From: Bradyrhizobium arachidis
GTDB taxonomy: Bacteria > Pseudomonadota > Alphaproteobacteria > Rhizobiales > Xanthobacteraceae
DNA: 64,000 bases
Direction of reading: 5' to 3'
NCBI RefSeq assembly: GCF_024758505.1
Contig: NZ_CP077970.1
Coordinates: 3,844,001-3,908,000, forward strand
Positions 19,032-26,931 of this stretch are shown in pieces; the stretch's first letter is position 1; every line of letters starts with the position of its first letter. The notes beneath the pieces are model-generated. The model was not told the origin of the DNA. It saw nothing but the letters and a program-made list of their open reading frames with translations, and ran no database searches. The translations under genes were made by a program, and so were the position numbers.

Positions 19032-19259
19032 TCACTCCGTCAATACGGCGGCGTCGTCCGGTGGTTGCAACATGCGGGCGACGTCCTCCGGCGACAGGTA
19101 GCGCGCAGTGGGCACCGACACGATGTTGACCTCGCCGATGATGCCGACGTCGATGCCCCCCGACACCTGGAGCGGGAGCACTCGAGCGAGAAGCTGCGTG
19201 TAGTATTTAGGATGCTTGCGCGCGAGCATCTTCAGGTATCCCAGCAGCCCGCCCTTGCC
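19032..19259 (-). pseudogene. Remnant of a phage/island gene fused after the integrase
   Basis: A frame encoding GKGGLLGYLKMLARKHPKYY, then a VLPLQV segment and PTARYLSPEDVARM, resembles the C-terminal part of DUF5681-type phage-associated proteins that lie beside terminases. It has no start of its own: the frame reaches back only into the truncated integrase, where translation in this frame is meaningless. The junction near 19255 is where integrase homology stops, so a deletion joined two genes. Confidence 0.5.
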
Positions 19260-19702
19260 GCACGCGTGACCTTGTCCGCCTGGAGCTTGCCCAACCGGGG
19301 GAGCAGATTTCTGGCGACAAGCTTCTGAGCTTGCGGCCACGACTTATTTTTCTTCTTCGCGTATTCCTCGACATAGCGCGCGGCCAACTCCTCGAACGTG
19401 CCGCGCCCCCGCTCGGCCTTCTTCTCTGCCGCAGGGTCGTTGCCCTTGGCCACCGCCAGCATGTGCTCTGCCGCCATCAGTCTCGCGTCCTCCAAGCCGA
19501 TGGCATCCGCGGCTCCAAGATGCAGCCATCGCGTCCTGCGACCATGCCGATAGATGACCTTGTAAGCGCGATAGCCGGTGGGCTCGACGCGCAGCGCGAG
19601 GCCGCGCTGCTTGGTGTCCCAGATCAGGTATGCCTGTTGGGAGGGAAGAGCCTTCCACACCAGCAAGTGCGTGAGTTTCTTCCGGTTGGGGGTGGTCGCC
19701 AT
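19232..19702 (-). pseudogene. Tyrosine integrase, 3' truncated
   Basis: 156 residues of a P4/DUF4102-type integrase that should be about 400. The arm-binding N-terminal domain is intact (AYLIWDTKQRGLALRVEPTGYRAY, DARLMAAEHML) and the core-binding domain begins (FEELAARYVEEYAKKKNKSW), but the frame ends after KVTRA and the whole catalytic domain with Arg-His-Arg-Tyr is absent. It starts at 19702, facing into the element, about 140 bases from the right direct repeat, the usual place for an integrase beside its attachment site. Non-functional. Confidence 0.85.
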
Positions 19703-19838
19703 AAACTAATGCTCCGCTAGCAAATCGGGCTTAATTGCCTTTAACCGCGTTTAACGGTACGCAACGGAAAATACAATCATTTCAATGACTTAAGCCTGCT
19801 AGCGGGCCGAATGCAAGGGGGCGCAAAGGCGGCCCCCG

Positions 19839-19855
19839 TTAACCCCGCATTAACC
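19839..19855. promoter_or_regulatory. CtrA-type site before the lytic transglycosylase (and right direct repeat)
   Basis: TTAACCCCGCATTAACC matches the full CtrA consensus TTAA-N7-TTAA and lies 70 bases before the ATG at 19925. Its first 15 bases duplicate 15137-15151, so it may also be the right end of the insertion. Confidence 0.6.
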
Positions 19856-19924
19856 ATACCTGTCCCAGGGTGAGACGACAGGGCGCCGAATTGCCGGCGC
19901 CGCCAACGCGCTTGCGGCACCATC

Positions 19925-20947
19925 ATGTCGGTCGACAATTCAAGTGCCACGCTGACGGGCAATATCGATCCGTCCCGCGCGCGGGTAGCCGGCGCAATCA
20001 AGCAGGCCTCCGGCCGTACCGGCGTCAGCTTCGAATACATGCTGACGACCGCCAAGATGGAATCCGACTTCAACCCGACCGCGGGCGCCTCGACCTCGTC
20101 GGCGCACGGTCTCTATCAGTTCATCGATCAGACCTGGCTCGGCACGGTGAAGGAGGCGGGCGGCAAGCTCGGCTATGGCAGCTATGCCGACGCCATCACC
20201 AGGACGTCGTCGGGCAGCTACACCGTGGCCGACGCATCGATGAAGCGCTCGATCATGAAGCTGCGCGACGATCCGCAGGCCGCCTCCGACATGGCTGCGG
20301 TATTGACGCAGTCCAACAGCTTCAAGCTGACGGGTCTGCTCGGCCGCCGTCCGAGCGACAGCGAAATGTACATGGCGCATTTCATGGGCGTCGGCGGCGC
20401 GGCAAAGCTGATCGCCAATGCCGAGGACAATCCGCGCGCGAGCGGTGCGCGGTTGTTTCCGAACGCTGCCGCGGCCAACCGCTCGATCTTCTACGACAAG
20501 AGTGGCAGCGCGCGCAGCGTCTCCGAGGTCTATTCGGTGCTGTCCTCGCGCTATGCCAGCGCGGCGAATTCCAAGGCGACGCGCACCGCCATGGCGCTCT
20601 ATGGCGCAACGCCGTCGACGACGGCGGTGGCAAGCGCCAACGCCGTGCAGGCCACCGCGCCCGTCATCGACAATGCTTCCTTTCTGCAGACCTTCCCGAA
20701 CACGCGCTCGGTGACTCCCGTCAGCTCGACGTCGGCAACGACGGTCGCGGACAATTCGACCGTGAACGCGCCGGTGTTTCGCTCGATCTATCAGCCGGGC
20801 GATACCAGCCAGCCGGTGTCGACGACGGTGCAGAAACTCTGGGGCAACAACGCCTCGCTGACCTCGGTCGCGAGTGCGACACCGGACGTCCGCCCGCCGC
20901 AGCCGCTCGATCTCTTCAGCGATCGCTACGGCGCGTTCAGCAGCTGA
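19925..20947 (+). CDS. Lytic transglycosylase (SLT domain)
   Basis: 340 residues. An SLT-type fold starts early: VSFEYMLTTAKMESDFNPTA contains the catalytic Glu in KMESDFNP, followed by SSAHGLYQFIDQTWLGTV. The rest is a long Ser/Thr/Ala-rich tail. It would cleave peptidoglycan between MurNAc and GlcNAc, making room for wall growth or envelope machines. No classical signal peptide is visible, so export may use another route, as for flagellar muramidases. The CtrA-type site upstream suggests cell-cycle control, as described for polar lytic enzymes in Caulobacter. Confidence 0.85.
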   Translation: MSVDNSSATLTGNIDPSRARVAGAIKQASGRTGVSFEYMLTTAKMESDFNPTAGASTSSAHGLYQFIDQTWLGTVKEAGGKLGYGSYADAITRTSSGSYTVADASMKRSIMKLRDDPQAASDMAAVLTQSNSFKLTGLLGRRPSDSEMYMAHFMGVGGAAKLIANAEDNPRASGARLFPNAAAANRSIFYDKSGSARSVSEVYSVLSSRYASAANSKATRTAMALYGATPSTTAVASANAVQATAPVIDNASFLQTFPNTRSVTPVSSTSATTVADNSTVNAPVFRSIYQPGDTSQPVSTTVQKLWGNNASLTSVASATPDVRPPQPLDLFSDRYGAFSS

Positions 20948-20972
20948 CGGTACGCTGCAAAATTTGCAGCCC

Positions 20973-21022
20973 TTAACAAAACGTCAATAAACCCAAGCAG
21001 TTATAGTGAACGCTTTGTTAAG
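20973..21022. promoter_or_regulatory. TTAAC half-sites upstream of the DUF2336 gene
   Basis: TTAA-CAAAACG-TCAA at 20973-20987 is one base off the CtrA consensus, and CTTAACAAA (20972-20980) pairs with TTTGTTAAG (21014-21022) as an inverted repeat. It lies 70-120 bases before the 21095 start. Confidence 0.4.
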
Positions 21023-21094
21023 CGTCGTGGTTTATTTTGTCTTGCAGGTGACGGGGGTCACCGTTTCGTTTTCGTTGCGTAAGCCGGAAGGACC

Positions 21095-22264
21095 ATGATC
21101 GTTCGGCAGTTCATCAATTGGATCAGGACGGCCTCGGCGGGTGAGCGGGCCGAGGCAACGCGGGCATTGGCCCGTGCCTGGTTGATCTCAGATCTTTCGT
21201 CAGACGACCGCATCGCCGCCGAAGGCGCGCTGCTGATGTTGCTCGACGATCCGTCCCCCCTTGTGCGCCAGGCGATGGCAGAGGCCTTTGCGCGCAGCAC
21301 TGATGCGCCGGCGGCGATCGTGCAGGCGCTCTCGACCGATCAGCCCTCCGTCGCCTTGCCCGTGCTCGAACATTCGCCGCTGCTGATCGATGCCGACCTC
21401 GTCGACATCGTCGCGACCGGCAACAACGAGGTGCAGTGTGCGGTCGCGCGCCGCATTTCGCTGCCGGCATCGGTCTGTGCCGCGATCGCCGAGGTCGGCT
21501 GCGCGGCCGCAGCGCTCGAGCTGATCGAAAATCCCTATGCCGAGCTCGCGCCATTCTCCTGGGACCGCATCGTCGAGCGTCACGGCCATCTCGCCGCGAT
21601 TCGCGAGGCGATGCTGGTGCTGGAGGATCTGCCGGCCGCAACCCGCGCCGCGCTGGTCGCAAAGCTGTCCGATACGCTCGCCCAGTTCGTGGTCGCCCGC
21701 AACTGGCTGAGCGCGGACCGCGCCGAGCGCGTTGCTACCGAAGCGCGCGACCGCTCCACCATCAACATCGCGGCGCGCTCGCGCGGCGAGGAGATGCAGG
21801 GCCTCGTGCACCATCTGCGCGCGACCTCACAGCTCACCGCCGGCCTGATCCTGCGCGCGCTGCTCTCGGGCAATCGCGAATTGTTTGACGCGGCGCTCTC
21901 CGAACTGTCCGATCTGCCGCTGGCGCGCGTGTCCGCGTTGCTGCACGATCGCGGCGGCAGCAGTCTCCACGCGCTGCTCCGCCGCGCGGGCTTCCCGGAA
22001 TCGACCTTCGCGGCCTTCCAGGTTGCGCTCGATGCCTGTCACGAGAACGGTTTTGTCGACAGCCAGGACGGCGCCGCCCGGCTGCGCCGGCGCATGGTCG
22101 AGCGCGTGCTCACCCATTGCGAGACCGACCGCGGCGCCACCGAGCCGCTGCTCATCCTGCTCAGGCGCTTTGCGACCGAATCCGCGCGCGAAGAGGCGCG
22201 GCTGTTCTGCGACGAGCTCGCCGCGGAGGAGACGATCGTGCACTACGATCTGGCGGCGGCGTAA
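21095..22264 (+). CDS. DUF2336 helical-repeat protein
   Basis: 389 residues, almost wholly alpha-helical with HEAT-like repeats (AAEGALLMLLDDPSPLVRQAMAEAFA; LPVLEHSPLLIDADLVDIVA). DUF2336 proteins are restricted mainly to Alphaproteobacteria and their role is unsettled; the repeats imply protein binding. It follows a lytic transglycosylase and faces Hpt and receiver genes, and with CtrA-like sites nearby it could belong to a cell-cycle or polarity pathway. That link is inference. Confidence 0.8.
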   Translation: MIVRQFINWIRTASAGERAEATRALARAWLISDLSSDDRIAAEGALLMLLDDPSPLVRQAMAEAFARSTDAPAAIVQALSTDQPSVALPVLEHSPLLIDADLVDIVATGNNEVQCAVARRISLPASVCAAIAEVGCAAAALELIENPYAELAPFSWDRIVERHGHLAAIREAMLVLEDLPAATRAALVAKLSDTLAQFVVARNWLSADRAERVATEARDRSTINIAARSRGEEMQGLVHHLRATSQLTAGLILRALLSGNRELFDAALSELSDLPLARVSALLHDRGGSSLHALLRRAGFPESTFAAFQVALDACHENGFVDSQDGAARLRRRMVERVLTHCETDRGATEPLLILLRRFATESAREEARLFCDELAAEETIVHYDLAAA

Positions 22265-22274
22265 CAAAGAATCT

Positions 22275-22417
22275 GTAGGGTGGGTTAGCCCCGCAGGCTG
22301 CGCGACGCGCAGTCTGCGAGGCGTAACCCACCTCTTTACTTTCCGCGCTGACAGAAAAGTGGTGGGTTACACCCAGCGAATTGCGCTTTGCGCAATCGCA
22401 AGGCTAACCCACCCTAC
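22275..22417. repeat. Intergenic inverted-repeat element
   Basis: Perfect 16-bp arms GTAGGGTGGGTTAGCC (22275-22290) and complement (22402-22417) enclose a nested inverted repeat built on GTAACCCACC (22323 region) and GGTGGGTTAC (22362 region). The GGTGGGTTA core recurs in many bacterial intergenic elements. It lies between convergent genes. Confidence 0.8.
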
Positions 22418-22441
22418 GGCAGCTCGCATTAACGGAGAGCG

Positions 22442-23020
22442 CTATTCCCCCGGCACGATGCTCGGCGCCAGCACCGCTTCGAGATGCTCGGGGCGGTCGC
22501 GGTTGACGTGGGCGAGATATTCGTCGGCGACCTTGCGCAGGCGGCGGCTCAGCTCGCTGCCGACGGAGATGCTGTCGAGCTTGGTGTTCTCGCGCACGAT
22601 CGCCTGGATGGCGTTGATGTGGTGCGAGAACAGCTCAGTCGGTACCCTGGCGAGGTCGGGTGCATGCTCGATGACGCGGCACATGCTCTCGGCAATGACG
22701 GCCGCGGAGGGATAGCCGAACGTTGCGGCATCGCCCTTGATGTCGTGGGCGGCGCGAAACAGCTCGTCGCGCGCATCCTTGGTGAAGCCGATCGTCTGCA
22801 CGGCCGCATAGGCGGTGGCGAGGCGGCCGGCCTCGATCGCCATCCAGTCCTTGAACTCGCCGGAGAGGCCGGCGAGCGCCTGCTCGGCGCGGCCGACCGG
22901 ATCGTCCATGTCCTTGTCCTCGACCCGGCGCAGCACCTTGCGCAGCGGATTGGGCTGCGTGATGACGTGGTGGGTGGCGAAGGCCTTGACCTCGATGTCC
23001 CGTGCGCTGTTCTTGGCCAT
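22442..23020 (-). CDS. Histidine phosphotransfer (Hpt) protein
   Basis: 192 residues, helical. The Hpt motif RAAHDIKGDAATFGYP carries the phospho-accepting His92. Such proteins relay phosphate between hybrid kinases and receivers. It lies 30 bases downstream of the CheY-like receiver on the same strand, so the pair is probably co-transcribed and may be one relay. No kinase is present in the window. Confidence 0.85.
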   Translation of the reverse strand: MAKNSARDIEVKAFATHHVITQPNPLRKVLRRVEDKDMDDPVGRAEQALAGLSGEFKDWMAIEAGRLATAYAAVQTIGFTKDARDELFRAAHDIKGDAATFGYPSAAVIAESMCRVIEHAPDLARVPTELFSHHINAIQAIVRENTKLDSISVGSELSRRLRKVADEYLAHVNRDRPEHLEAVLAPSIVPGE

Positions 23021-23050
23021 GATGCCTGCCTCGCGGCTTGATGCTTTCAG

Positions 23051-23596
23051 CTAGATGGAGGACCGCGCCTTGTCGAGCAGCGAGGGCTGTTGCATCACCT
23101 CGTGCTTTTCGCCGACGCGGCGTTCGGGGCCCATATAGGCGGAGTTGGTGTTGCGGCGGCGGTCGGGGCCAAAGTAGGTCTTTGTCTTGATGAAGGGCCG
23201 GGGACTGGCGACCACGTTGAGGATGCGCTGATAGAGGCCCTTTGCCGAGATTGGCTTGGCCAGAAATTCGGTGACGCCGGCATCGCGCGCGACGGTGACG
23301 CGGCGCTTCTCGGAATGACCGGTCAGCATGATGATCGGCGCGTAGGGGTTACCCTTGGATTCCGGCTGGCGGATCATCTGTGCGAGCTCGAGCCCGTCGA
23401 AGATCGGCATCGACCAGTCGGTGATGACGATGTCGGGCACGTAGTGGCTGTACATTTCCAGCGCGGTGGCGCCGTCCTCGGCCTCGTAGACCTCGCGCGC
23501 GCCGAAGGAGTGCAGCAGCGTCCGCAGGATGCGGCGCATGTGCGGATTGTCGTCGCAGACGAGGAAGCGCAGCTTGTTGAAATCGATGCGGAACAT
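23051..23596 (-). CDS. CheY-like response regulator
   Basis: 181 residues. A single receiver domain (residues about 10-130) with Asp15/Asp16, phospho-acceptor Asp60 (VITDWSMP), Thr92 (MLTGHSE) and Lys114 (AKPIS). The remaining 50 residues hold an FGPDRRRN and a GPERRVGE motif, short RR segments seen in several Bradyrhizobium receivers. No output domain, so it signals through protein contact or phosphotransfer to the adjacent Hpt protein. A TTAACC inverted repeat lies 23 bases upstream of the start. Confidence 0.9.
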   Translation of the reverse strand: MFRIDFNKLRFLVCDDNPHMRRILRTLLHSFGAREVYEAEDGATALEMYSHYVPDIVITDWSMPIFDGLELAQMIRQPESKGNPYAPIIMLTGHSEKRRVTVARDAGVTEFLAKPISAKGLYQRILNVVASPRPFIKTKTYFGPDRRRNTNSAYMGPERRVGEKHEVMQQPSLLDKARSSI

Positions 23597-23618
23597 GACG
23601 CCCGGGCCAAGCGGTAGA

Positions 23619-23653
23619 CTTCGTTAACCATATCGCGCCCGGGGTTAACGAAG
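23619..23653. promoter_or_regulatory. TTAACC inverted repeat upstream of the receiver gene
   Basis: CTTCGTTAACC at 23619-23629 and its exact complement at 23643-23653, spaced by 13 bases, make an 11-bp inverted repeat containing two opposed TTAACC half-sites of CtrA type. It lies between nadK's end and the receiver start (23596, minus strand). Likely an operator; it could also form an mRNA hairpin. Confidence 0.5.
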
Positions 23654-23687
23654 CGTTGCGATCGGCTCAAAGCGGGCCGGCAGGGCG

Positions 23688-24467
23688 CTAATGCCCGAAC
23701 TGCTCGCGCAGAATCCGCTCTTCCAGGCTGTGGCCGGGGTCGAACAGCATGCGCATCGAGATGGTCCGGTCGGACAGCACCTCGACGCGGCGGACGTCGC
23801 GCACCTCGTCATGGTCGGCGGCCGCCGCGACCGGCCGCTTGTCGCCTTCGAGCACCTCGATGACGACAAAGGCCCTGTTCGGGAGCAGCGCGCCGCGCCA
23901 ACGGCGTGGGCGGAAGGCGCTGATCGGCGTCAGCGCGAGCAGCGCCGCGTTGATCGGCAGGATCGGCCCCTGGGCGGACAGGTTGTAGGCGGTCGAGCCC
24001 GCGGGCGTCGCCACCATGATGCCGTCGGCGCTGAGTTCTGACATGCGTTCGTGCTCGTCGATCAGGATCCTGAACCGCGCGGCCTGGTTGGTCTGCCGAA
24101 ACAGGGCGACCTCGTTGATCGCGTGATGAAGATGCACGACGCCATGCACGTCGGTGGCGCGCATCAAGAGCGGATGGATCACCGACTCATGCGCGGCCTC
24201 GAGCCGCGCCCGCAGATCGTGCGTCGAGTATTCGTTCATCAGGAAGCCGACTGTGCCGCGGTGCATGCCGTAGATCGGCTTCCCCGTGCGCATGTTCTGG
24301 TGCAGCGTCTGCAGCATCAGCCCGTCGCCGCCGAGCGCCACGACGACGTCGGCCTTGTCGGGATCGCAATTGCCGTAGGCGGCGGTGAGCTGCGTGAACG
24401 CGGCCTGGGCCTCGGTGCCGGCGCTGGCGACGAAGGCGATCCGGTCATATCGCGGGGATTTTGTCAT
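23688..24467 (-). CDS. nadK: NAD kinase
   Basis: 259 residues; phosphorylates NAD to NADP in the cytosol. The ATP/NAD motif is present as [15 protein letters not shown] (GGDG at 46-49), with [14 protein letters not shown], the NE dyad in [10 protein letters not shown] and [23 protein letters not shown]. Slightly short of the 290-residue enteric enzyme but normal for Rhizobiales. Starts at ATG 24467; a GTG two codons earlier is possible. Confidence 0.96.
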   Translation of the reverse strand: MTKSPRYDRIAFVASAGTEAQAAFTQLTAAYGNCDPDKADVVVALGGDGLMLQTLHQNMRTGKPIYGMHRGTVGFLMNEYSTHDLRARLEAAHESVIHPLLMRATDVHGVVHLHHAINEVALFRQTNQAARFRILIDEHERMSELSADGIMVATPAGSTAYNLSAQGPILPINAALLALTPISAFRPRRWRGALLPNRAFVVIEVLEGDKRPVAAAADHDEVRDVRRVEVLSDRTISMRMLFDPGHSLEERILREQFGH

Positions 24468-24560
24468 GGGCACACGGACACGCTTTTCGACGAAGGTTGC
24501 GCGGAGGGTCCTCTATAGACCTCCGCGGCCATTGTCGAGGTGACCGGCCCCGAATGCAAA

Positions 24561-24586
24561 CGGGCGGCCGTCAAAACGGCCGCCCG
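24561..24586 (-). terminator. Hairpin terminator of the double-barrel protein gene
   Basis: Stem of 11 base pairs built on CGGGCGGCCGT with loop CAAA, 51 bases past the stop of the minus-strand gene and followed on that strand by a short T-rich run. Confidence 0.7.
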
Positions 24587-24637
24587 GCTGGATTCAGGGT
24601 AAAAAAGTCCCGATTGGCGCGGGATCAGTATTTTGGA

Positions 24638-26536
24638 TCAGTATTTGGCGACGACCGTGCCGCCGGGATTGAAGCGGTAGTTCACGCCGACAGTGGTGAT
24701 GAAGCCGCGCTCGCGCACGTCGAGGAGCTCGCCAGCGAGCGAATAGCGCTTCGTCCCGAGGTCGTAATAGTTGGTTTCCGAACGGACCGTCCAGTTCCTG
24801 GCGAGCGCGAATTCGCTGCCGATACCGAGCGTCCAGCCGAGCCTGGTCTGCGTGTCGCTGGGGCCGCAGTTGATCTGGAAGACGTTGTTCGGACCGGTGT
24901 TGCAGGAGCCGAACACCTTGGTGTTGCCGTAGGCGAGACCGCCGCGGCCGTAGACGATCGAGCGATCCCAGAAGGCATAGCCGACGCGGCCGGTGGCGGT
25001 GCCGATCCAGTTCACCCAGGCTTCGCAGGTGGCATCGACGGCCGGGCAGGGCCGCGCGCCATGCGCATTGGTGCCGTTGATGTTGGCCTCGACGCCGAAC
25101 ACCCACTTGGCACGCTGCCAGTCGTAGCCGGCCTGCACGCCGCCGAGACCGCCGGCAAAGCGCGGATTGGTGGAGGTGCCGGGGACGACGAAGTCCCAGT
25201 CGGTCCGGCCGTTGAGGATGCCGGCGCTGCCGCCGACGAAGAACCCGTTCCAGTCATAGGGCGCGACGACAGCGACCGGCGCTTTCACGGGAACCTTGGC
25301 GTACATCGGCGCCGGCGCGATCATCTCCGGCGTGAACTGATAGCGGATGCCGCCGTTCAGGCTGTAGCCCTGGATGTTCTGACCCTCGCGATAGTCGGCG
25401 CGCAGATAGCCGAGCAGGCCGGTGCCGACGACCTGCGCCGAGACGCCGACGCCGATCTGGCCGTAGGTGCCGATATTGGTCGAGGAGATCTGGCCCGCGC
25501 CGGAGAGCAGGTTCAGCGGGACCGGCAGGCCGGCGTTGTCGAACGACGAGGAGATCGCGCCCTCGAACTCGTGGTAGACGCTGGCGATCGCAAAGGGCTG
25601 CCAGATCATGTTGCCCGACGCGATGGTGGTGCCGCCGCGGATGCTCAGGCGGCCGAGCTCGCTGTTGATGTCGTTGACGTGGAGCGTGCCGGGCAAAGTG
25701 AGGCCGGTGCCGGTAACAAGGGTGCCGGTGACCGTGAGCGGATCGACCTTGACCTTGGAGATCACGATGCCGGCCGACGGCTCGATGAACCAGTTGTTCT
25801 GGAGCGGCATGTTGTAGCCGACATTGCCGCTGAAGGCGACGCCGCGCGCGTCGAGCTTCTGGCTGAACAAGCCGCTGACGAGCGGGTCGTTCAGCGAGTT
25901 CTGGTAGTAGTCGGCGCGGAGCTGGCCGTCCATGAAGAAGCCGCCCTTGGTGATGGCGGCGTACATGCCGGCGAACGGCACTTGCAGATTGTCTTCGAAC
26001 GTGCCGCCGAGCGGGTTGAGCGCACCGGCCGACGACTTGTCGCGCGCGCGTGCGCCGAGATAGCCGACCGTCGCGCCGACATGGACGTTGAAGCCGTTCC
26101 AGTTCAGCCGCGCCACGTCGGTGCCGGCCTGCACGCCGGCGAATTGAAGGCTGGTCGAGTTGTTGCAGGTGATCGTGCCGGGCACGGGGACGCCAACGAC
26201 CGAGATGTTCGTCGTGGTGCTGGTGCTCTTGGTGGTGATGTCACCGCCGATGGCGCGCGCCCAGACGCCGCCACCTTCCTGGTTCGGCTTCGGGTTCGGC
26301 GGCGCGCTGACGAATGCGCTCGACTGGGTGAGGAAGGCCGTATTGGCGGTGTTAATCGCCGAGATCAGCGAGTTGACCGCACCGCCCGAGGCAAACGGCA
26401 GCAGTGGAGACAGCGCGCCGGCTACGCCCGTACCGGAGCAGTCGGCCATGGCTGCGTGCGACGCCCCGAGTGCGGCCACTGCCACGATGCTGGCAATTCC
26501 CGTCCGCCCCAGGCGGGTCCCTGCCAAGAACTTCAT
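24638..26536 (-). CDS. Outer membrane protein with two beta-barrel domains
   Basis: 632 residues. Signal peptide ends ASHAAMADC. Residues about 30-400 look like an autotransporter-type barrel (GVWARAIGGD; WFIEPSAGIVISKV; YGQIGVGVSAQVVG; YLRADYREG) ending GGIRYQF. After a short linker (PVKAPVAVVAPYDWNGFFVGG) a second barrel of the Omp31/opacity type begins, with GFEAN-like strands, and ends with VNYRFNPGG and a terminal aromatic. So two complete outer-membrane barrels appear fused, unusual because each normally stands alone. Start at 26536 with GGAGA upstream. Probably a surface adhesin or porin. Confidence 0.8.
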   Translation of the reverse strand: MKFLAGTRLGRTGIASIVAVAALGASHAAMADCSGTGVAGALSPLLPFASGGAVNSLISAINTANTAFLTQSSAFVSAPPNPKPNQEGGGVWARAIGGDITTKSTSTTTNISVVGVPVPGTITCNNSTSLQFAGVQAGTDVARLNWNGFNVHVGATVGYLGARARDKSSAGALNPLGGTFEDNLQVPFAGMYAAITKGGFFMDGQLRADYYQNSLNDPLVSGLFSQKLDARGVAFSGNVGYNMPLQNNWFIEPSAGIVISKVKVDPLTVTGTLVTGTGLTLPGTLHVNDINSELGRLSIRGGTTIASGNMIWQPFAIASVYHEFEGAISSSFDNAGLPVPLNLLSGAGQISSTNIGTYGQIGVGVSAQVVGTGLLGYLRADYREGQNIQGYSLNGGIRYQFTPEMIAPAPMYAKVPVKAPVAVVAPYDWNGFFVGGSAGILNGRTDWDFVVPGTSTNPRFAGGLGGVQAGYDWQRAKWVFGVEANINGTNAHGARPCPAVDATCEAWVNWIGTATGRVGYAFWDRSIVYGRGGLAYGNTKVFGSCNTGPNNVFQINCGPSDTQTRLGWTLGIGSEFALARNWTVRSETNYYDLGTKRYSLAGELLDVRERGFITTVGVNYRFNPGGTVVAKY

Positions 26537-26931
26537 TGCAGTCTCCAATCGAAGAAATAGAATCGGCGCGCGCATGCGAAACAATCTGCAACAAAGCCTA
26601 TTGCAGGACTGGCGCGCTCGAAAAGGTCGATGGACCCTGTTCCATGTGACCTGTCGCGGATTTCCGCGACGCTGTACCCCGGCCGCCACACCCCGATGTG
26701 GCGGGATGCCGCAGATCTGAGCGGCGAGGTTGTGACATCGGTCACGCTGGCCTTGTGGCCGCACGGAATACCATCCTGTACAAGCCCGTTTCGGCACATT
26801 GATCGCGGCCCACCGCGGCGATAAACTTCGGCCAAACTTAGCGAATTTTTCGGGTAGGCCGGCGCGCAATTCTCGCCTCAAGCAACACTTGAGGAAATGT
26901 GCGGCGCCGCTTGCCCGGCATGGAAATTTCG
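26537..26931. other. Divergent promoter region between barrel protein and metacaspase genes
   Basis: 395 bases without a gene. Two clear hairpins: GTCGCGGA/TCCGCGAC at 26653-26670 and CCGCCACA/TGTGGCGG at 26683-26704. They lie roughly midway between the divergent genes and may be operators or mRNA leader structures. No canonical sigma-70 boxes stand out. Confidence 0.5.

Noticed and set aside
24461..26560. 699-codon plus-strand frame opposite the double-barrel gene
   Set aside because: Repetitive Ala/Asp/Val/Gly composition is typical of the antisense of high-GC genes; the minus-strand barrel has a signal peptide and ribosome site.
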